Below, piece by piece: positions 29,018 through 38,786 of a stretch of 64,000 nucleotides of DNA. The position numbers and the translations under genes are program-made. The DNA is from an uncultured Rhodospirillales bacterium. GTDB lineage: Bacteria > Pseudomonadota > Alphaproteobacteria > Rhodospirillales > JABHCV01. The notes under the pieces are model-generated. The model was not told the origin of the DNA and did not search any database. It was given only the letters and a program-made list of their open reading frames with translations. Numbering within the stretch: the stretch's first letter is position 1; each line of letters starts with the position of its first letter. The stretch spans positions 1 through 64,000 of the forward strand of contig CALKND010000005.1 in NCBI GenBank assembly GCA_938092065.1, given 5' to 3'.

Positions 29018-30244
29018 TTAATAAATAGAAATTTTAGGGATGCAAGTAATAAATCGTGCGCCCCATTCACGAGAGTAAGCCAGTTTGTCTGCTATTTCCG
29101 TGCTAAAATTCCAAGGCAGAATAATAATCAGGTCTGGCTTTTCATCTTTTATTTTTTGTTCTTCAACAACTGGAATATGACTGCCCGGAAGGAACAGGCC
29201 CTGTTTGGCTGGTGTGTCATCAACAACAAAATCGATGCTATGTGAGCCAATTCCACAATAGTTTAAAAATGTATTCCCTTTTGCTGCCGCCCCGTATGCC
29301 GCAATTTTATTCCCCTTACCCTTCTCAGCCCTAACGAGAGTTTGAAAAGCACCCCGAATATCCTTAGCTTTATTCTGAAAATCTACATAACCTGAAATAT
29401 TTAAAAGTCCCTGACTTTGTTCTGCTTCAAGCAACTTATTTACTGCCTGTTTTACTTTCAGAAATTTATTCGTCGATTTGCACGCAAATATTCTTAAAGA
29501 CCCGCCATGAGTTGGCAATTCCTCAACATCGAAAATACGAAGCCCATGACGAGCTAAGATTTTTTGGACCACCTGAAAAGAAAAATAAGAAAAATGCTCA
29601 TCATAGATAGTATCAAACTGATTATTTTTTATCATTTGCGCAATATGTGGAAATTCAAGTGTTAAAATTCCATCTGCCTTGAGCAAAATGGAGATGCCAC
29701 TAATAAAATCATTTACGTCAGGCACATGAGCAAAAACATTATTTCCTAAAATTAGATCTGCCTGGCGTCTTTGTGCAGATAATTTTTGAGCCAACTTGGT
29801 CGTAAAAAATTCTATACAGGTTTTCACCCCCTTTTTATGAGCTGCTTTTGCACAATTAGCGGCCGGGTCAATTCCTAGGCAGGGAATATATCTTTCAACA
29901 AAGTGCTGGAGTAAATAACCATCATTAGAAGCAATCTCGACGACAAACGAATTTGCATCTAACTTCATTTTATTGATCATTTTATCAACATATTCACGAG
30001 CATGATCAACCCAGCTTTTTGCAAACGAAGAAAAATAAACATAATTCTCATTAAACATGTCTTGGGCTTTGTGAAAAGCAGGTATTTGAACCAATAAACA
30101 CTCTTCACATATGAACACTTTATGGGAATAGCGTAGCTCTTCAAGGTTTAGTTGATCGCGCCGAACAAGCCTATTTGCAGAGGGCAATTGACCTAAATCA
30201 ATAAAAACCTTCTCAAGGTTGTTATTACAGAATTGGCAGTTCAT
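29018..30244 (-). CDS. NDP-sugar C-methyltransferase-type SAM methyltransferase
   Basis: N-terminal zinc-binding CQFCNNNLEKVFIDLGQLPSANRLV, SAM domain VVEIASNDGYLLQHF, C-terminal IAAYGAAAKGNTFLNYCGI, layout of Methyltransf_13/11/14 proteins. Confidence 0.9.
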   Translation of the reverse strand: MNCQFCNNNLEKVFIDLGQLPSANRLVRRDQLNLEELRYSHKVFICEECLLVQIPAFHKAQDMFNENYVYFSSFAKSWVDHAREYVDKMINKMKLDANSFVVEIASNDGYLLQHFVERYIPCLGIDPAANCAKAAHKKGVKTCIEFFTTKLAQKLSAQRRQADLILGNNVFAHVPDVNDFISGISILLKADGILTLEFPHIAQMIKNNQFDTIYDEHFSYFSFQVVQKILARHGLRIFDVEELPTHGGSLRIFACKSTNKFLKVKQAVNKLLEAEQSQGLLNISGYVDFQNKAKDIRGAFQTLVRAEKGKGNKIAAYGAAAKGNTFLNYCGIGSHSIDFVVDDTPAKQGLFLPGSHIPVVEEQKIKDEKPDLIIILPWNFSTEIADKLAYSREWGARFITCIPKISIY

Positions 30245-30340
30245 AATTTATCAGACTGTATTCAATAAGAGCATTTTAGGAGAGCTTATTTGTATCTGCA
30301 AGTATAGAAAAGATATAAAATTTCTAGTATACTGTATAGA

Positions 30341-30381
30341 TATAAAGACATATGAGAGATAGGTATAAAGACATATGAGAG
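30341..30381. repeat. Two copies of 18-bp TATAAAGACATATGAGAG, 23-bp period
   Basis: Read directly: copies at 30341-30358 and 30364-30381 in the divergent intergenic region. Confidence 0.95.
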
Positions 30382-30604
30382 CTAAAAAAATGGTTACGTT
30401 AATAAGATTACTGTGCAGGCACAAATCGACCTTTTGTATGTCTTAAAAAGACGCTCCTGCACTGACTGTTACGTCCAGCCATGTATAGAAATAAAACATA
30501 ACTATCCATATTAATTATTATGAAAACGAAAAAACTTGCAGTTAATTCCTTAACACAATACCCAATGCTGAAAATTTTAGAATTCTTTAAAGGCCACCTA
30601 AAAC

Positions 30605-31591
30605 ATGACTGATAGCCAAAAGCAAAAAATATGCAAAATTTGCAACGGTCAGCAACATAAAAACTACACTGCAATGGAATTAGTGTACGGGACAAAAAAA
30701 TCATTTAATTTTTTTCTGTGTAATAACTGTGGCTGTTTACAAATGGAAAAAATCCCAAAAGAAATTGCTGATTATTATCCGGAGGATTTTTACAGCTATA
30801 CTAAAAAATCCCGAAAAAAAGATCTCACTATTAAAACATTGATTCGCAAGGCTCGTTCCAGATACATTTTAGACGGCAATGGTATAAGCGGTTTAATTCT
30901 CCACCGTCTTAAAAAAACATCCGCCCTACTGGAAACTTGCCGCGAGATTGGAATAAAGACATCACACTCTGTACTTGATGTTGGCGGGGGAACCGGTGAT
31001 TTTGTATGGCAGTTACGTTCTTACGGAATTACAGATTCTATAGCTATCGACAAATTTATAAACGAGGACGTTTATGTTGAAGGGAAACTTCTAGCAAAAA
31101 AAACGGACATTTTCTCAATTGATAAGCAGTTCGATATAATTACTTTTCATCATTCTCTTGAGCATATGGAAGAACAACAAGAGCCCCTTTTGCACGCAAA
31201 AAAAATACTCAAACCAAATGGCACAATATTGCTACGTATACCAACAGTAACCTCTTATGCTTGGGAAAAGTATGGTGTGAATTGGTGGGGGATGGACACG
31301 CCAAGACACTTTTTTCTGCATTCACATGCAAGCATCAAATTACTCGTTGAACAAGTAGGCCTTAAGATTAAAAAGTTATGGTCTGATTCAACAGTCTCCC
31401 AGTTTTGGGTTAGCGAGCAAAATCTCCAAGGCATTTCAATCTACGCTCATAATTCGTATGGGGTCAGCCCTGAAAAATCAATATTTGCAAAATCTGAAAT
31501 TGACGCTTTCGAGAGGCAGACTGCGAATGTAAATCAAAAAAATAGAGGTGACACGATCTGTATAATTCTTAAACATGAAGACGTTAAATAA
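30605..31591 (+). CDS. Class I SAM-dependent methyltransferase with N-terminal CxxC-type motifs
   Basis: CKICNGQ...LCNNCGCLQ; VLDVGGGTGDFVWQL; FHHSLEHM. Confidence 0.9.
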   Translation: MTDSQKQKICKICNGQQHKNYTAMELVYGTKKSFNFFLCNNCGCLQMEKIPKEIADYYPEDFYSYTKKSRKKDLTIKTLIRKARSRYILDGNGISGLILHRLKKTSALLETCREIGIKTSHSVLDVGGGTGDFVWQLRSYGITDSIAIDKFINEDVYVEGKLLAKKTDIFSIDKQFDIITFHHSLEHMEEQQEPLLHAKKILKPNGTILLRIPTVTSYAWEKYGVNWWGMDTPRHFFLHSHASIKLLVEQVGLKIKKLWSDSTVSQFWVSEQNLQGISIYAHNSYGVSPEKSIFAKSEIDAFERQTANVNQKNRGDTICIILKHEDVK

Positions 31592-31780
31592 TTCAAATAT
31601 AATCAGCAGCTAGCCTAATTATATTTTTAATTGAAAATATAAACTTTAAAAATGAAAATTAGAGCCTTAAAAATTTTAAAACCTTATTTATCATGTTATT
31701 AAAATTATATCGGATAAGGATATCCAAATACCAAAACTTATAAGTATAGGTGATAGTTTTAAACACTATGGAAAAGACTG

Positions 31781-32638
31781 ATGAAGGACTTAAGCGTTGT
31801 AATCGTCAATTACAATTCAGCTGCCGTAATCAAATCCTGTCTCGGCCCCTTAGCTAACTTTGGCCAAATTATCGTCGTCGATAATGCCAGTACGGACGAC
31901 TCAGTTGAACGGGTTCGTCAAGTCTGCGCCAATGCCATTATTATCCTAAACTCAGAAAATTTTGGCTACGGCACTGCTGTCAATCAAGGAATATCACGAG
32001 TTAAAACTCCATACGTCCTTGTGATAAACCCAGATGCCATCCTCAAAGCTGAGGCTGTTGAAAGCCTTATTTCCATCGCCAAGGCCTATAAAAACACAGC
32101 GATCGTCGCGCCGCTTCTTTACAGCCCGAAACGTGGACTTGAGCTTGAGTTGAAGGGGCCAGGAGGACAAGGCCATCACCGCACAGAATTCACTCCAGAT
32201 GGGGATTTTTGCACTTGGTTCGCCACGGGAGCGGTTTGGCTTTGTAACATGGCTGCGTGGCGAGATGTTGGCGGTTTCGATGAAAACATCTTTGTGTACG
32301 GAGAAGATCTGGACTTATGCAGACGCATGACCGATAGCGGCTACACTATTATATTTTGTTCCAAAGCCCGTGGCGATCACTTGGTAAGTCAATCAACAGC
32401 AACAAATACAAAAATACGCTGGCGTAAAGAATGGAACATCGTCTGGAGCCATCTTTATCTGACAAAAAAATACAACGGTTCATCTGCTGCAGAGGCTTGG
32501 CGGCTGCTTTGTAAACATGGGCCTAAAATACTTTTTTACGCTATAGTCCTAAGGCCTCAGCGTTTGATGCGAGACCTAGCTGTATCTCACGCAGCGTTTA
32601 GCTTCCTTATTGGAGGAAAACCTAAAAGGAGCCCTTAG
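31781..32638 (+). CDS. Glycosyltransferase family 2 (rhamnosyltransferase-like)
   Basis: LSVVIVNYNSAAVIKSCL, IIVVDNASTDDSVERV, NFGYGTAVNQGI, GEDLDLCRRM. Confidence 0.93.
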   Translation: MKDLSVVIVNYNSAAVIKSCLGPLANFGQIIVVDNASTDDSVERVRQVCANAIIILNSENFGYGTAVNQGISRVKTPYVLVINPDAILKAEAVESLISIAKAYKNTAIVAPLLYSPKRGLELELKGPGGQGHHRTEFTPDGDFCTWFATGAVWLCNMAAWRDVGGFDENIFVYGEDLDLCRRMTDSGYTIIFCSKARGDHLVSQSTATNTKIRWRKEWNIVWSHLYLTKKYNGSSAAEAWRLLCKHGPKILFYAIVLRPQRLMRDLAVSHAAFSFLIGGKPKRSP

Positions 32639-33528
32639 TTACCTTTAAGGAATCGTTGTATGCCGGCACGTAATGTAACCTTGGGCTGCCAACCCGGCAA
32701 GATTGGACCGTCCCAGGGATTAAGAACTCGCTTTACACCAGGTAAGTCCTCTTTTTTTTCAGTAACTATAAGTTTACCGCCAATTTCCTCGAAAATTTTA
32801 ATTAATTTACTAATGGGTTGGCGCTCGCCGCCAGTCAAGGCGTAGCTGTGTCCGCTTACATCTTCAGGTCTACTTTCCAATAGGAACGCAGCAAGTAAAT
32901 AGGCATCAACTATATCATCAATATGGACAAAGTCCAAAACTGGGTCACTGGCAACTATGGGCAAAATTCCTCCACTGAGCTGATTGTTTGCGATCGCCTG
33001 AATGAGTTTTTTGCGCCAGTCCCGGGGTCCATAAGATTCAAATATTATCAAATTTACAAAATGAAACCCCTGCTCCTTTCCATACTGCAATAGAGTGTTA
33101 GCAAAGGCCTGTTTAGTTTGTGCATAAAAATTAAAAGGGCATGGCTCATCACTCTCAAAATACTGAAAATGGCTGCCTGTATTTATAATTTTATATGTCC
33201 CATTTTTTTTAGCTGCCTCAAGCAGGCGAGTGCCGAAAGAGATATTTGCCTCAACCAATTCCGCCTCCTGGTCTGGCGTATGCTCCCACACATAAAAACC
33301 AGCCAGATGAATGATAAGATCAGGCTGACTTTCACTTACGGCCATGTCGAGTGAACGTTGGCTGCCATCGGATACATAAAAGCACACCTGATCACGAAAA
33401 GGTGAAAGCCGATCCAACTGGGAACCCTTACGCACAACACCCGAAACCCGCACGCCATCCGCGACCAAACGACGTGCCAACTCGCAGCCAATGTAGCAAG
33501 TGATGCCAGTAATCAAAACCGACTTCAT
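32635..33528 (-). CDS. NAD-dependent epimerase/dehydratase (CDP-paratose/abequose synthase-like)
   Basis: SVLITGITCYIGCELARRLVADGVRV, FYAQTKQAF (YxxxK), IIFESYGPRDWRKKLI. Confidence 0.85.
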   Translation of the reverse strand: MKSVLITGITCYIGCELARRLVADGVRVSGVVRKGSQLDRLSPFRDQVCFYVSDGSQRSLDMAVSESQPDLIIHLAGFYVWEHTPDQEAELVEANISFGTRLLEAAKKNGTYKIINTGSHFQYFESDEPCPFNFYAQTKQAFANTLLQYGKEQGFHFVNLIIFESYGPRDWRKKLIQAIANNQLSGGILPIVASDPVLDFVHIDDIVDAYLLAAFLLESRPEDVSGHSYALTGGERQPISKLIKIFEEIGGKLIVTEKKEDLPGVKRVLNPWDGPILPGWQPKVTLRAGIQRFLKGN

Positions 33529-33647
33529 GAAAGTCTCCAATAAATCTTCACTTTTTCATCTTAACACTTCATCTTTGTTTAAGTTAATGTGCTTTTTATA
33601 AATTTGTCCCTTACGATCAAGGCCTTATTGCATATAAACTCTTCTTC

Positions 33648-34622
33648 ATGGATTCCATTACTCAAGCTCTAATATTTACCACCGTTGCCATCGCCGCTTT
33701 TTTGATGACGCAGGCAATATTGCCTTTTTTGCGGGCCCGAACGATTCTTGATCATCCAAATGAACGTTCAAGCCATGAGACCCCAACCCCCAAAGGTGGT
33801 GGGCTTGCTCTTATGACTGTAGTTCTGGCTGTGTGGGTAGCCACGGGGCTTTATCTAGAAAGTAGCACACTACTTACCTGGGCCCTACCATGCGTTGCGC
33901 TCGCACTAGCAGGACTCTCATGGGTAGATGATTTGCGCGGCCTCCCACCGATCACCCGTTTGATCGCACAAATAACCTCTGTCTCCGTCATTTTACTACT
34001 CAGGCCCACTCCGGAAACTTTTTTTCAAGGCCTGCTACCTCATATTTTAGACGCCTTGTTAGCAGGAATAGTCTGGGTCTGGTTTATCAACCTATTTAAC
34101 TTTATGGATGGCATTGACGGTATCACTGGTATTAAGACCATCATTATTGGGGTCGGGGTCGCCCTGATAGGCAATGGTGCTGAGGCATTGCTGGGCGGTA
34201 TTCTTGCAGCAGCAGCAGCTGGATTCCTAAGATGGAATTGGCATCCAGCAAAAGTTTTCATGGGCGATGTGGGTAGTATTCCCCTGGGCTTTTTGCTTGG
34301 TTGGCTGCTTTTGAACATGGCTGGTGATGGCCACTGGGCGGCAGCAATAATCCTCCCCGCCTACTATCTAACTGATGCCACCATAACATTGATTCGTCGA
34401 GCACTTAAGGGGGAAAATTTATGGCATGCTCATCGTCAGCATTTTTATCAGCAAGCAGTTCAGCGCGGCTTATCCCACGCAAAAGTCTCATCCATGGTTG
34501 CTTTATTGGGAGCCTTACTTGTTACATTAGCCTGGCTTGCAGAGCACGGGTGGTCCTTGATAGCCTTAAGCACTGCGCTGACACTTACTGTGTCCTTTTT
34601 GTTTTTGCTTAAAGGTAGGTAG
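33648..34622 (+). CDS. MraY/WecA-family polyprenyl-phosphate sugar-phosphate transferase (WbpL-like)
   Basis: RSSHETPTPKGGGLALM, SWVDDLRGLPPITRLIAQ, FNFMDGIDGITGI, VFMGDVGSIPLGFLLGW. Confidence 0.94.
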   Translation: MDSITQALIFTTVAIAAFLMTQAILPFLRARTILDHPNERSSHETPTPKGGGLALMTVVLAVWVATGLYLESSTLLTWALPCVALALAGLSWVDDLRGLPPITRLIAQITSVSVILLLRPTPETFFQGLLPHILDALLAGIVWVWFINLFNFMDGIDGITGIKTIIIGVGVALIGNGAEALLGGILAAAAAGFLRWNWHPAKVFMGDVGSIPLGFLLGWLLLNMAGDGHWAAAIILPAYYLTDATITLIRRALKGENLWHAHRQHFYQQAVQRGLSHAKVSSMVALLGALLVTLAWLAEHGWSLIALSTALTLTVSFLFLLKGR

Positions 34623-34624
34623 TC

Positions 34625-35854
34625 ATGAAGATTCAATTCATGAGCGAAAATTTTCCACCAGAGAGTAACGCCGCAGCGACCCGCGTTTATGAGCGGGCCT
34701 GTTATTGGGTCAAATGGGGCCATCAGGTGACAGTCATTACTTCAGCACCTAATTTTCCAGAAGGAAAATTATTTCCCGGTTACGAAAATAAGTGGAAGCA
34801 GGCTGAAATCATGTCAGGGATTAGGGTCGTTAGGGTCAAAACATACATCGCGGCTAACCAGGACATTGTCCACCGAACATTTGACTTTCTAAGTTTCATG
34901 GTCACAGGATTTTTTGCTGCCCTGAAGGAAGAGCGTCCTGACATAATCGCCGCAACCTCACCACAGTTTTTTACAGCTGTCGCTGGATGGGCGGCAAGTG
35001 CAGTGCGGGGTTTACCATTTGTTTTTGAACTAGGAGATCTTTGGCCCGCGTCCATTGCCGCCGTTGGCGCAATGAAAAGACGTCTAGCCCTGAAGCTTCT
35101 CGAAAAATTAGAACTATTTTTATATCAACGCTCTACCCACATTGCTGCCCTAACCAACTCATTTAAAGAGAATCTCGTGGAGCGAGGGATTAATAAAAAT
35201 AAAATCACTGTTGTCATCAATGGTGTCGACCTTGCCCGCTACGGGCCACGTGACTGTGACATGGATTTATCTAAAGAATGGGGTCTGGAGAATAAATTTG
35301 TAGTTGGGTACATCGGCACCCACGGCATGGCCCACGCATTAAGCAATGTCCTAAATGCTGCAAAATCCATACAAGAAAATGATACCATTTGCTTCCTTCT
35401 TGCAGGGGCCGGGGCTGAACGGGCTAGCCTTATGGAAGACGCGAAAAGACGCTTAATTAATAATGTTATCTTTATGCCACGTCAGCCAAAAGAGATGATG
35501 CCCGCCATCTGGAGCCTGTGTGATGTTGCCCTGGTTCACCTCAAGAACTCGCCGGTGTTTGCAGGAGTCATTCCATCAAAAATATTTGAAGCCGAGGCCA
35601 TGGGGCTGCCCATTTTACTTGCCGCTCCCGAAGGAGAAGCAAGCAATATTGTCCTTAATGATAAAGCGGGGCTTCATATTGCCGCCGAAGATCCCGCCGC
35701 TTTAGCTGACAGCATCAGTCAGCTTGCTAGCAACAAGTCAGCACTCAGAGCTTTTGCAGCAGCAGCGCTGAAAGCAGCACCAAGTCACAGTCGTGAAACC
35801 CAGGCCCATGAATTGCTTAATGTTTTTAAAAAAGCCATAGGGGAGAAAATATGA
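34625..35854 (+). CDS. Glycosyltransferase family 4 (WbuB-like)
   Basis: MSENFPPESNAAATRVYERACYWVKWGHQVTVITSAPNFPEGKL; FEAEAMGLPILLAAPEGEASNIV. Confidence 0.93.
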   Translation: MKIQFMSENFPPESNAAATRVYERACYWVKWGHQVTVITSAPNFPEGKLFPGYENKWKQAEIMSGIRVVRVKTYIAANQDIVHRTFDFLSFMVTGFFAALKEERPDIIAATSPQFFTAVAGWAASAVRGLPFVFELGDLWPASIAAVGAMKRRLALKLLEKLELFLYQRSTHIAALTNSFKENLVERGINKNKITVVINGVDLARYGPRDCDMDLSKEWGLENKFVVGYIGTHGMAHALSNVLNAAKSIQENDTICFLLAGAGAERASLMEDAKRRLINNVIFMPRQPKEMMPAIWSLCDVALVHLKNSPVFAGVIPSKIFEAEAMGLPILLAAPEGEASNIVLNDKAGLHIAAEDPAALADSISQLASNKSALRAFAAAALKAAPSHSRETQAHELLNVFKKAIGEKI

Positions 35855-36801
35855 AAATTCTTGTCACTGGCGCTAGCGGTTTTATTGGTCACATCCTGAT
35901 ACCCAGATTAATCAAGTCCGGCCACGAGGTCGTTGCCACGTCCCGCAACGCTAATACAAATTCTACTAGGGCAGTCACTCACCCTATCGCAGAACTTGGC
36001 CCTGATACTGATTGGGGCGACGCACTAAGCGAGGTCGAAGCGGTTATACATTTAGCAGCTAGGGTCCATGTCATGTCCGATAATGCCTCAGATCCCATAG
36101 CTGAATACAGGCGCATCAATACGGAAGGAACGGCTAAGCTGGCCAGAGATTCGGCTAAGGCTGGTGTACGCCACTTTATTTTTATGAGCACCATAAAGGT
36201 CAATGGCGAAAGTAGTGGTTTAGTGCCTTTTAACGCTCATGATATTCCCGCCCCCAAAGAACCCTACGCCATCGCTAAACTTGAAGCTGAAGAGGTTTTG
36301 TTAGGGATAGTCCGTTACAGCAACATGCAGGCAACAATCATCCGTCCTCCATTGGTTTACGGGCCTGGCGTAAAGGGACATTTTGTCTCGCTACTTAAGA
36401 TTTGTGGTAAAGGCTGGCCTTTACCCATTGACTGCATAGATAACCGTCGTAGCATAATATATGTGGGAAATTTGGTCGACATGGTTCACCGTTTAATTGA
36501 AGCACCCCCCTCCACCACAGGGGTTTACCTGTGCCGGGATCCTCAAGACGTCTCAACCCCAGAGCTTTTTCAAAAAGTTTCCGCAGCACTAGGAGTAAAA
36601 CCGCTCATTGTTCCTTTTCCTTTATCTTTACTCCGTCTTTCTGCGGCCATAATTGGAAAATCAGCCATCGTTTCCCGCCTGACAGAATCTCTTTATGTTG
36701 ATGATGGCCCAACTCGCAATGATCTCAGCTGGACGCCGCCATTCAGCATGCTACAAGGTCTTGAGGAAACGGCGACCTGGTTTCAAAACCGGTTTCATTG
36801 A
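35851..36801 (+). CDS. NAD-dependent epimerase/reductase (WbpV-like)
   Basis: KILVTGASGFIGHILIPRLIKSGHEVVATSRN, HLAARVHVMSDNASDPIAEYRRINTEGTAKLARDSAKAGVRHFIFMSTIKVNGE typical of this reductase group. Confidence 0.9.
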   Translation: MKILVTGASGFIGHILIPRLIKSGHEVVATSRNANTNSTRAVTHPIAELGPDTDWGDALSEVEAVIHLAARVHVMSDNASDPIAEYRRINTEGTAKLARDSAKAGVRHFIFMSTIKVNGESSGLVPFNAHDIPAPKEPYAIAKLEAEEVLLGIVRYSNMQATIIRPPLVYGPGVKGHFVSLLKICGKGWPLPIDCIDNRRSIIYVGNLVDMVHRLIEAPPSTTGVYLCRDPQDVSTPELFQKVSAALGVKPLIVPFPLSLLRLSAAIIGKSAIVSRLTESLYVDDGPTRNDLSWTPPFSMLQGLEETATWFQNRFH

Positions 36802-36813
36802 CTGGAAATATTA

Positions 36814-38718
36814 ATGCCCTTGCATATGCCCCACCGTGGATATCTTGTGTACAGCCATGACATCATTCTAACCGTCTTGTCATTTTATATTTCCTTGTAC
36901 CTTCGCCTAGGCGATGGACTTCTTGCTTATTTCTCTCTAGAAACCCTATTTTTTGGTGGAGCGCTTTTTGGGATAATTGCCGCCGGGGTATATTTGTATC
37001 AGGATCTTTATCGCGGCGTTTGGCGCTATGCCTCCCTGAATGACCTGTTAGCTATTACTCGTGCAGTCACCCTGGTTGTCCTCCTTTTCTTACTAGTTAT
37101 GTTTTTATGGGCTCGGTTAGATAACTTACCCAGATCCTATCTTGCTATTAACTGGTTTGTTTTGATGGCCTTATTAGGGGCCCCACGCTTTATTTATCGT
37201 TTAATGAAGGATCGCAGCATTGATTTACGTATGGAAAATATTGATGCAACAAGCGTCCCTGTCCTACTTGTCGGTGCAGGGGACCCAGCGGAAGAATTCA
37301 TCCGGTCATTAAGCCGAACGCAGGACTCTAGTTACCGCATTGTCGGTATTATCTCTGAAACAGCTGGGCGGGTTGGACGCAATATTCACGGTGTACCTGT
37401 AATGGGAACAATAAATAATGTTATATCTATCATTAATAAGCTTGAAAAGTCTGGTAAGAAACCACAGCGCTTGATTCTGACCCGTGAAGACATGGACGGT
37501 TCTCAAGTTCGTGGTCTACTTGATGCATCAACCAAGGCTGGCTTGACCTTGGCGCGTTTGCCTCGCCTCACCGAATTCAAAAGTGGTATTGTCGACACTA
37601 CTGAAGTTCGTCCAGTTGCCATTGAAGATCTGTTAGGTCGCCCACAAAAACCTCTTGATCGAATTTCCATGGCAGGCTTAATAAAGGGCAAAAAAGTATT
37701 AATAACTGGGTCTGGCGGCTCTATCGGCTCTGAATTAGTGCGTCAAATTTGTGATCTCAAACCCGCAGAGTTGACCCTGCTAGATAGTTCCGAATACAGT
37801 CTTTACTCAATCGACATGGAAATATCTGTAACCCATCCAGATATTGTTAGACGCGCCATTATTACTGACGTTAGGGATCACCAAGCAATCTATCGCCTAT
37901 TCAGTGACGTCAACCCAGAACTTGTTTTCCACGCAGCCGCTCTTAAACATGTTCCCCTGGTCGAAGCAAACCCTTGTGAGGGAGTGTTGACCAATGTCGT
38001 TGGCACAAAAAATATTGCCGATGCCTGTGTCAAAACTGGAGTTTTGACCATGGTCATGATTTCAACGGACAAGGCCGTCAACCCCACAAATGTTATGGGT
38101 GCATCAAAGCGCATTGCGGAACTGTACTGTCAGGCTCTAGATATCAAGCATAGCGCGGATGACGGAACTCGCTTTGTCACCGTGCGTTTTGGAAATGTGC
38201 TTGGTTCTACCGGGTCTGTCGTTCCCTTATTTCAAAAACAGTTGGCATCCGGCGGGCCACTGACAGTAACTGATCCGCTTATGAAGCGTTATTTTATGAC
38301 TATTCGAGAAGCGGTCGAATTGATTCTACAGGCTTCTGCTCTGGGCGATGATAACAACGCGCAGATCGGAAAGATTTTTGTGCTCGACATGGGCGAACCG
38401 GTTTTAATCATCGATCTAGCACGCCAAATAATTCGTCTCGCTGGTCTTGTGCCAGACCAGGATATAAATATAAAAATCACAGGGCTGCGTCCCGGTGAAA
38501 AACTATTTGAAGAAATGTTCCACGGAGGCGAACCACTTGTCGAAACACAATGCCAAGGGATTTTACTAGCCGCCCCACGTGGGGCCGATTCGGCGACCAT
38601 AACTCCTAGTATAGAAAATTTAGCCAAGGCCGCATATGAGGCTGATCTTGGAAAGGTCATGATGCTTATCGGAAAATTAGTGCCCGAATACAAAACTAAA
38701 ACTGATAATCAGGGGTAG
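36814..38718 (+). CDS. CapD/WbpM-family nucleotide-sugar 4,6-dehydratase
   Basis: N-terminal TM domain plus GKKVLITGSGGSIGSELVRQICDLKPAELTLLDSSEYSLY; HAAALKHVPLVEANPCEGVLTNVVGTKN; ISTDKAVNPTNVMGASKRIAE. Confidence 0.95.
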   Translation: MPLHMPHRGYLVYSHDIILTVLSFYISLYLRLGDGLLAYFSLETLFFGGALFGIIAAGVYLYQDLYRGVWRYASLNDLLAITRAVTLVVLLFLLVMFLWARLDNLPRSYLAINWFVLMALLGAPRFIYRLMKDRSIDLRMENIDATSVPVLLVGAGDPAEEFIRSLSRTQDSSYRIVGIISETAGRVGRNIHGVPVMGTINNVISIINKLEKSGKKPQRLILTREDMDGSQVRGLLDASTKAGLTLARLPRLTEFKSGIVDTTEVRPVAIEDLLGRPQKPLDRISMAGLIKGKKVLITGSGGSIGSELVRQICDLKPAELTLLDSSEYSLYSIDMEISVTHPDIVRRAIITDVRDHQAIYRLFSDVNPELVFHAAALKHVPLVEANPCEGVLTNVVGTKNIADACVKTGVLTMVMISTDKAVNPTNVMGASKRIAELYCQALDIKHSADDGTRFVTVRFGNVLGSTGSVVPLFQKQLASGGPLTVTDPLMKRYFMTIREAVELILQASALGDDNNAQIGKIFVLDMGEPVLIIDLARQIIRLAGLVPDQDINIKITGLRPGEKLFEEMFHGGEPLVETQCQGILLAAPRGADSATITPSIENLAKAAYEADLGKVMMLIGKLVPEYKTKTDNQG

Positions 38719-38786
38719 AAGCCGCTCACTCTAACTTGCTATATCCAATTACAAGTTCTAAAAAATTAAAATAAGAGAGACACAAT

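Noticed and set aside
30408-30704. 98-aa minus-strand ORF in the repeat-containing intergenic region
   Set aside because: Cysteine- and phenylalanine-rich, overlaps the methyltransferase 5' end, no recognisable domain; probably non-coding.
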